From NCBI RefSeq assembly GCF_000238055.2, contig NZ_KE148312.1:315061-379060 (forward strand): a stretch of DNA of 64,000 nt, read 5' to 3'. The position numbers and the translations under genes were made by a program. The DNA is from Oribacterium parvum ACB1 (GTDB taxonomy: Bacteria > Bacillota > Clostridia > Lachnospirales > Lachnospiraceae). Shown one piece after another: positions 63,171 to 64,000 of this stretch; the first letter of the stretch is position 1, and each line of letters opens with the position of its first letter. The notes beneath the pieces were generated by a model. The model saw nothing but the letters and a program-made list of their open reading frames with translations. It was not told where the DNA came from and made no database searches.

Positions 63171-63483
63171 GGGGCTGTAAAAAATCAAAATAATAAAGGA
63201 ATTCTTTGCAATATAGGTCTGAATGCGGGGGTAGTCTGAGCCCGTCGGTACTTGCGAAAAACAGGAGAAACGCAGTTTTTCGCTTAGTATCCGTTACGTA
63301 AGGACAAACTTTTCATCAGAAAAGTTGTCCTGTAACAGACCAACTTCCGAAGGAAGTTGCTTTGCAAAGCAAAGTGAGCAGTAGTCAACAAGACTACTGC
63401 TCAGTCAGGCGAAGCTAGCGAGAGCGTGCCCAAGTTCAGACCTATATTGCTTAGAAAATTATTTTGATTTTTTTACAGCACCT
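63171..63483. mobile_element. MITE-like element with about 50-bp terminal inverted repeats
   Basis: The left end GGGGCTGTAAAAAATC and the right end GATTTTTTTACAGCACC are inverted copies; the match continues through CAAAATAAT and, after a short mismatch, GCAATATAGGTCTGAA (left end to about 63232, right end from 63435). Inside are four perfect or near-perfect hairpins: 63254-63283, 63293-63336, 63341-63359 and 63376-63402. No coding frame. It fills the gap between the chemoreceptor and degV. Confidence 0.8.
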
Positions 63484-63489
63484 GGTAGA

Positions 63490-64000
63490 CTAGTTCAGCT
63501 CCTTAGGTCTTTTAATAACTGCTGCTCCGAGACCATTTTCCCCGATATGGCAAGAAATAAGGAGGGACAGCGGGCGAACCACAATTTCCTCTTCAAAACG
63601 ATTCGGAAACTCCGCCTTAAGCTGCTCTCTAAAGTTCTCTGCCTGCTCTTTGTTATCCGTATAAGCAACCGCAATATGACAGTCCCTCGCCTCCGGGTCT
63701 CCCAATCGCTCAAGTGTCTGATGTAAGCCCTCGATAATTGCTTCCCTGACCTGCTTTTCCGTTCTTACCTTCTTGTAGGAATCCAGCTTTCCTCCCTCAT
63801 TGATGGCAAGAACCGGCTTGATTTGTAACAAGGTACCGATTGCAGCCGCCATAGGAGTAATCCTTCCCCCTCTTTTCAAGTAGCTTAAGTTTTGTACCCC
63901 GATATAGATCCCGTTTTCTCCGGTAGAATGATTTAAAAGGTCCTGAATCACTTTTCCGGTATAGCCCTTTTCTCCAAGCAGCTTCGCAAAAATACAGTGC
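63490..64000 (-). CDS. DegV family protein, C-terminal part (5' end outside window)
   Basis: C-terminal domain of a fatty-acid-binding DegV protein, read on the minus strand from the window edge: KLLGEKGYTGKVIQDLLNH, then IYIGVQNLSYLKRGGRITPMAAAIGTLLQIKPVLAINEGGKL, with the family hallmark YLKRGGRI and KPVL. The ending IGENGLGAAVIKRPKEL has the usual GPGxxGxx-type finish in altered form. DegV proteins (FakB) present fatty acids to the FakA kinase. The stop is 7 bp from the MITE-like element. Confidence 0.92.
   Translation of the reverse strand, partial: HCIFAKLLGEKGYTGKVIQDLLNHSTGENGIYIGVQNLSYLKRGGRITPMAAAIGTLLQIKPVLAINEGGKLDSYKKVRTEKQVREAIIEGLHQTLERLGDPEARDCHIAVAYTDNKEQAENFREQLKAEFPNRFEEEIVVRPLSLLISCHIGENGLGAAVIKRPKELN

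Overview
The window looks like chromosome of an anaerobic Firmicute, most likely a Lachnospiraceae. Gene content (clostridial-type iron-containing alcohol dehydrogenase, proline racemase, potABCD, a HrcA/CIRCE heat-shock signal, DegV) and protein style fit this, but the species cannot be named from sequence alone. Base composition is patchy in the left half: tet(W) and the radical-SAM pair are much richer in GC than the AT-rich ABC-F and ECF-transporter genes. That is the mark of a mosaic of acquired modules. The right half is more uniform.

Region 1 (1 to about 14.1 kb) is acquired cargo: the 3' four fifths of the tetracycline-resistance gene tet(W), a methyltransferase with a hybrid-looking N-terminus, a MarR regulator with two radical-SAM proteins (a known mobile trio of unknown function), an Lsa-type ABC-F antibiotic-resistance ATPase, and an AraC-controlled transport cassette (ECF S component, EcfT, double EcfA, plus a heterodimeric ABC transporter).

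Region 2 (about 14.1 to 20.3 kb) is a graveyard of small accessory genes. Several are broken: an SdpI-family fragment with an in-frame stop, two frameshifted hypothetical or immunity-like genes, a collapsed DUF3791/DUF3990 locus, a truncated AbrB/MazE antitoxin and a frameshifted CPBP protease. Between them lie intact genes for a ketopantoate-reductase-like protein, a HEAT-repeat DNA alkylation repair protein and a CPBP protease.

Region 3 (about 20.4 to 29.4 kb) reads as a phage-defence island mixed with small cargo: a DUF1016/YhcG nuclease, a large protein with a HEPN-type motif, AbiEi/AbiEii, an ApeA-like HEPN protein and a decayed AAA/DUF4143 ATPase. Region 4 (29.5 to 34.2 kb) is a second AraC plus heterodimeric ABC cassette, related in layout to that of region 1. 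Both carry a TTAG-N6-CTAA palindrome in the control region, which suggests a shared, possibly metal-responsive, repressor.

Region 5 (34.2 to 64 kb) is ordinary chromosome: a permease/CobW-GTPase/thioredoxin cluster, a small heat-shock protein behind a CIRCE operator, an iron alcohol dehydrogenase, the polyamine importer potABC-D split by a 0.35 kb inverted-repeat element, a lactonase-like propeller, chorismate synthase, a TauE/SafE exporter, proline racemase, three large polytopic membrane proteins with repeat-bearing hydrophilic stretches, an ABC transporter preceded by a SPASM-like fragment, tRNA-Arg(CCU), DNA-repair-like genes, bcp, yaaA, a sirtuin, a chemotaxis receptor, a 313-bp MITE-like element with about 50-bp terminal inverted repeats, and the 3' part of a degV gene. 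No CRISPR array, rRNA or intact transposase was seen.
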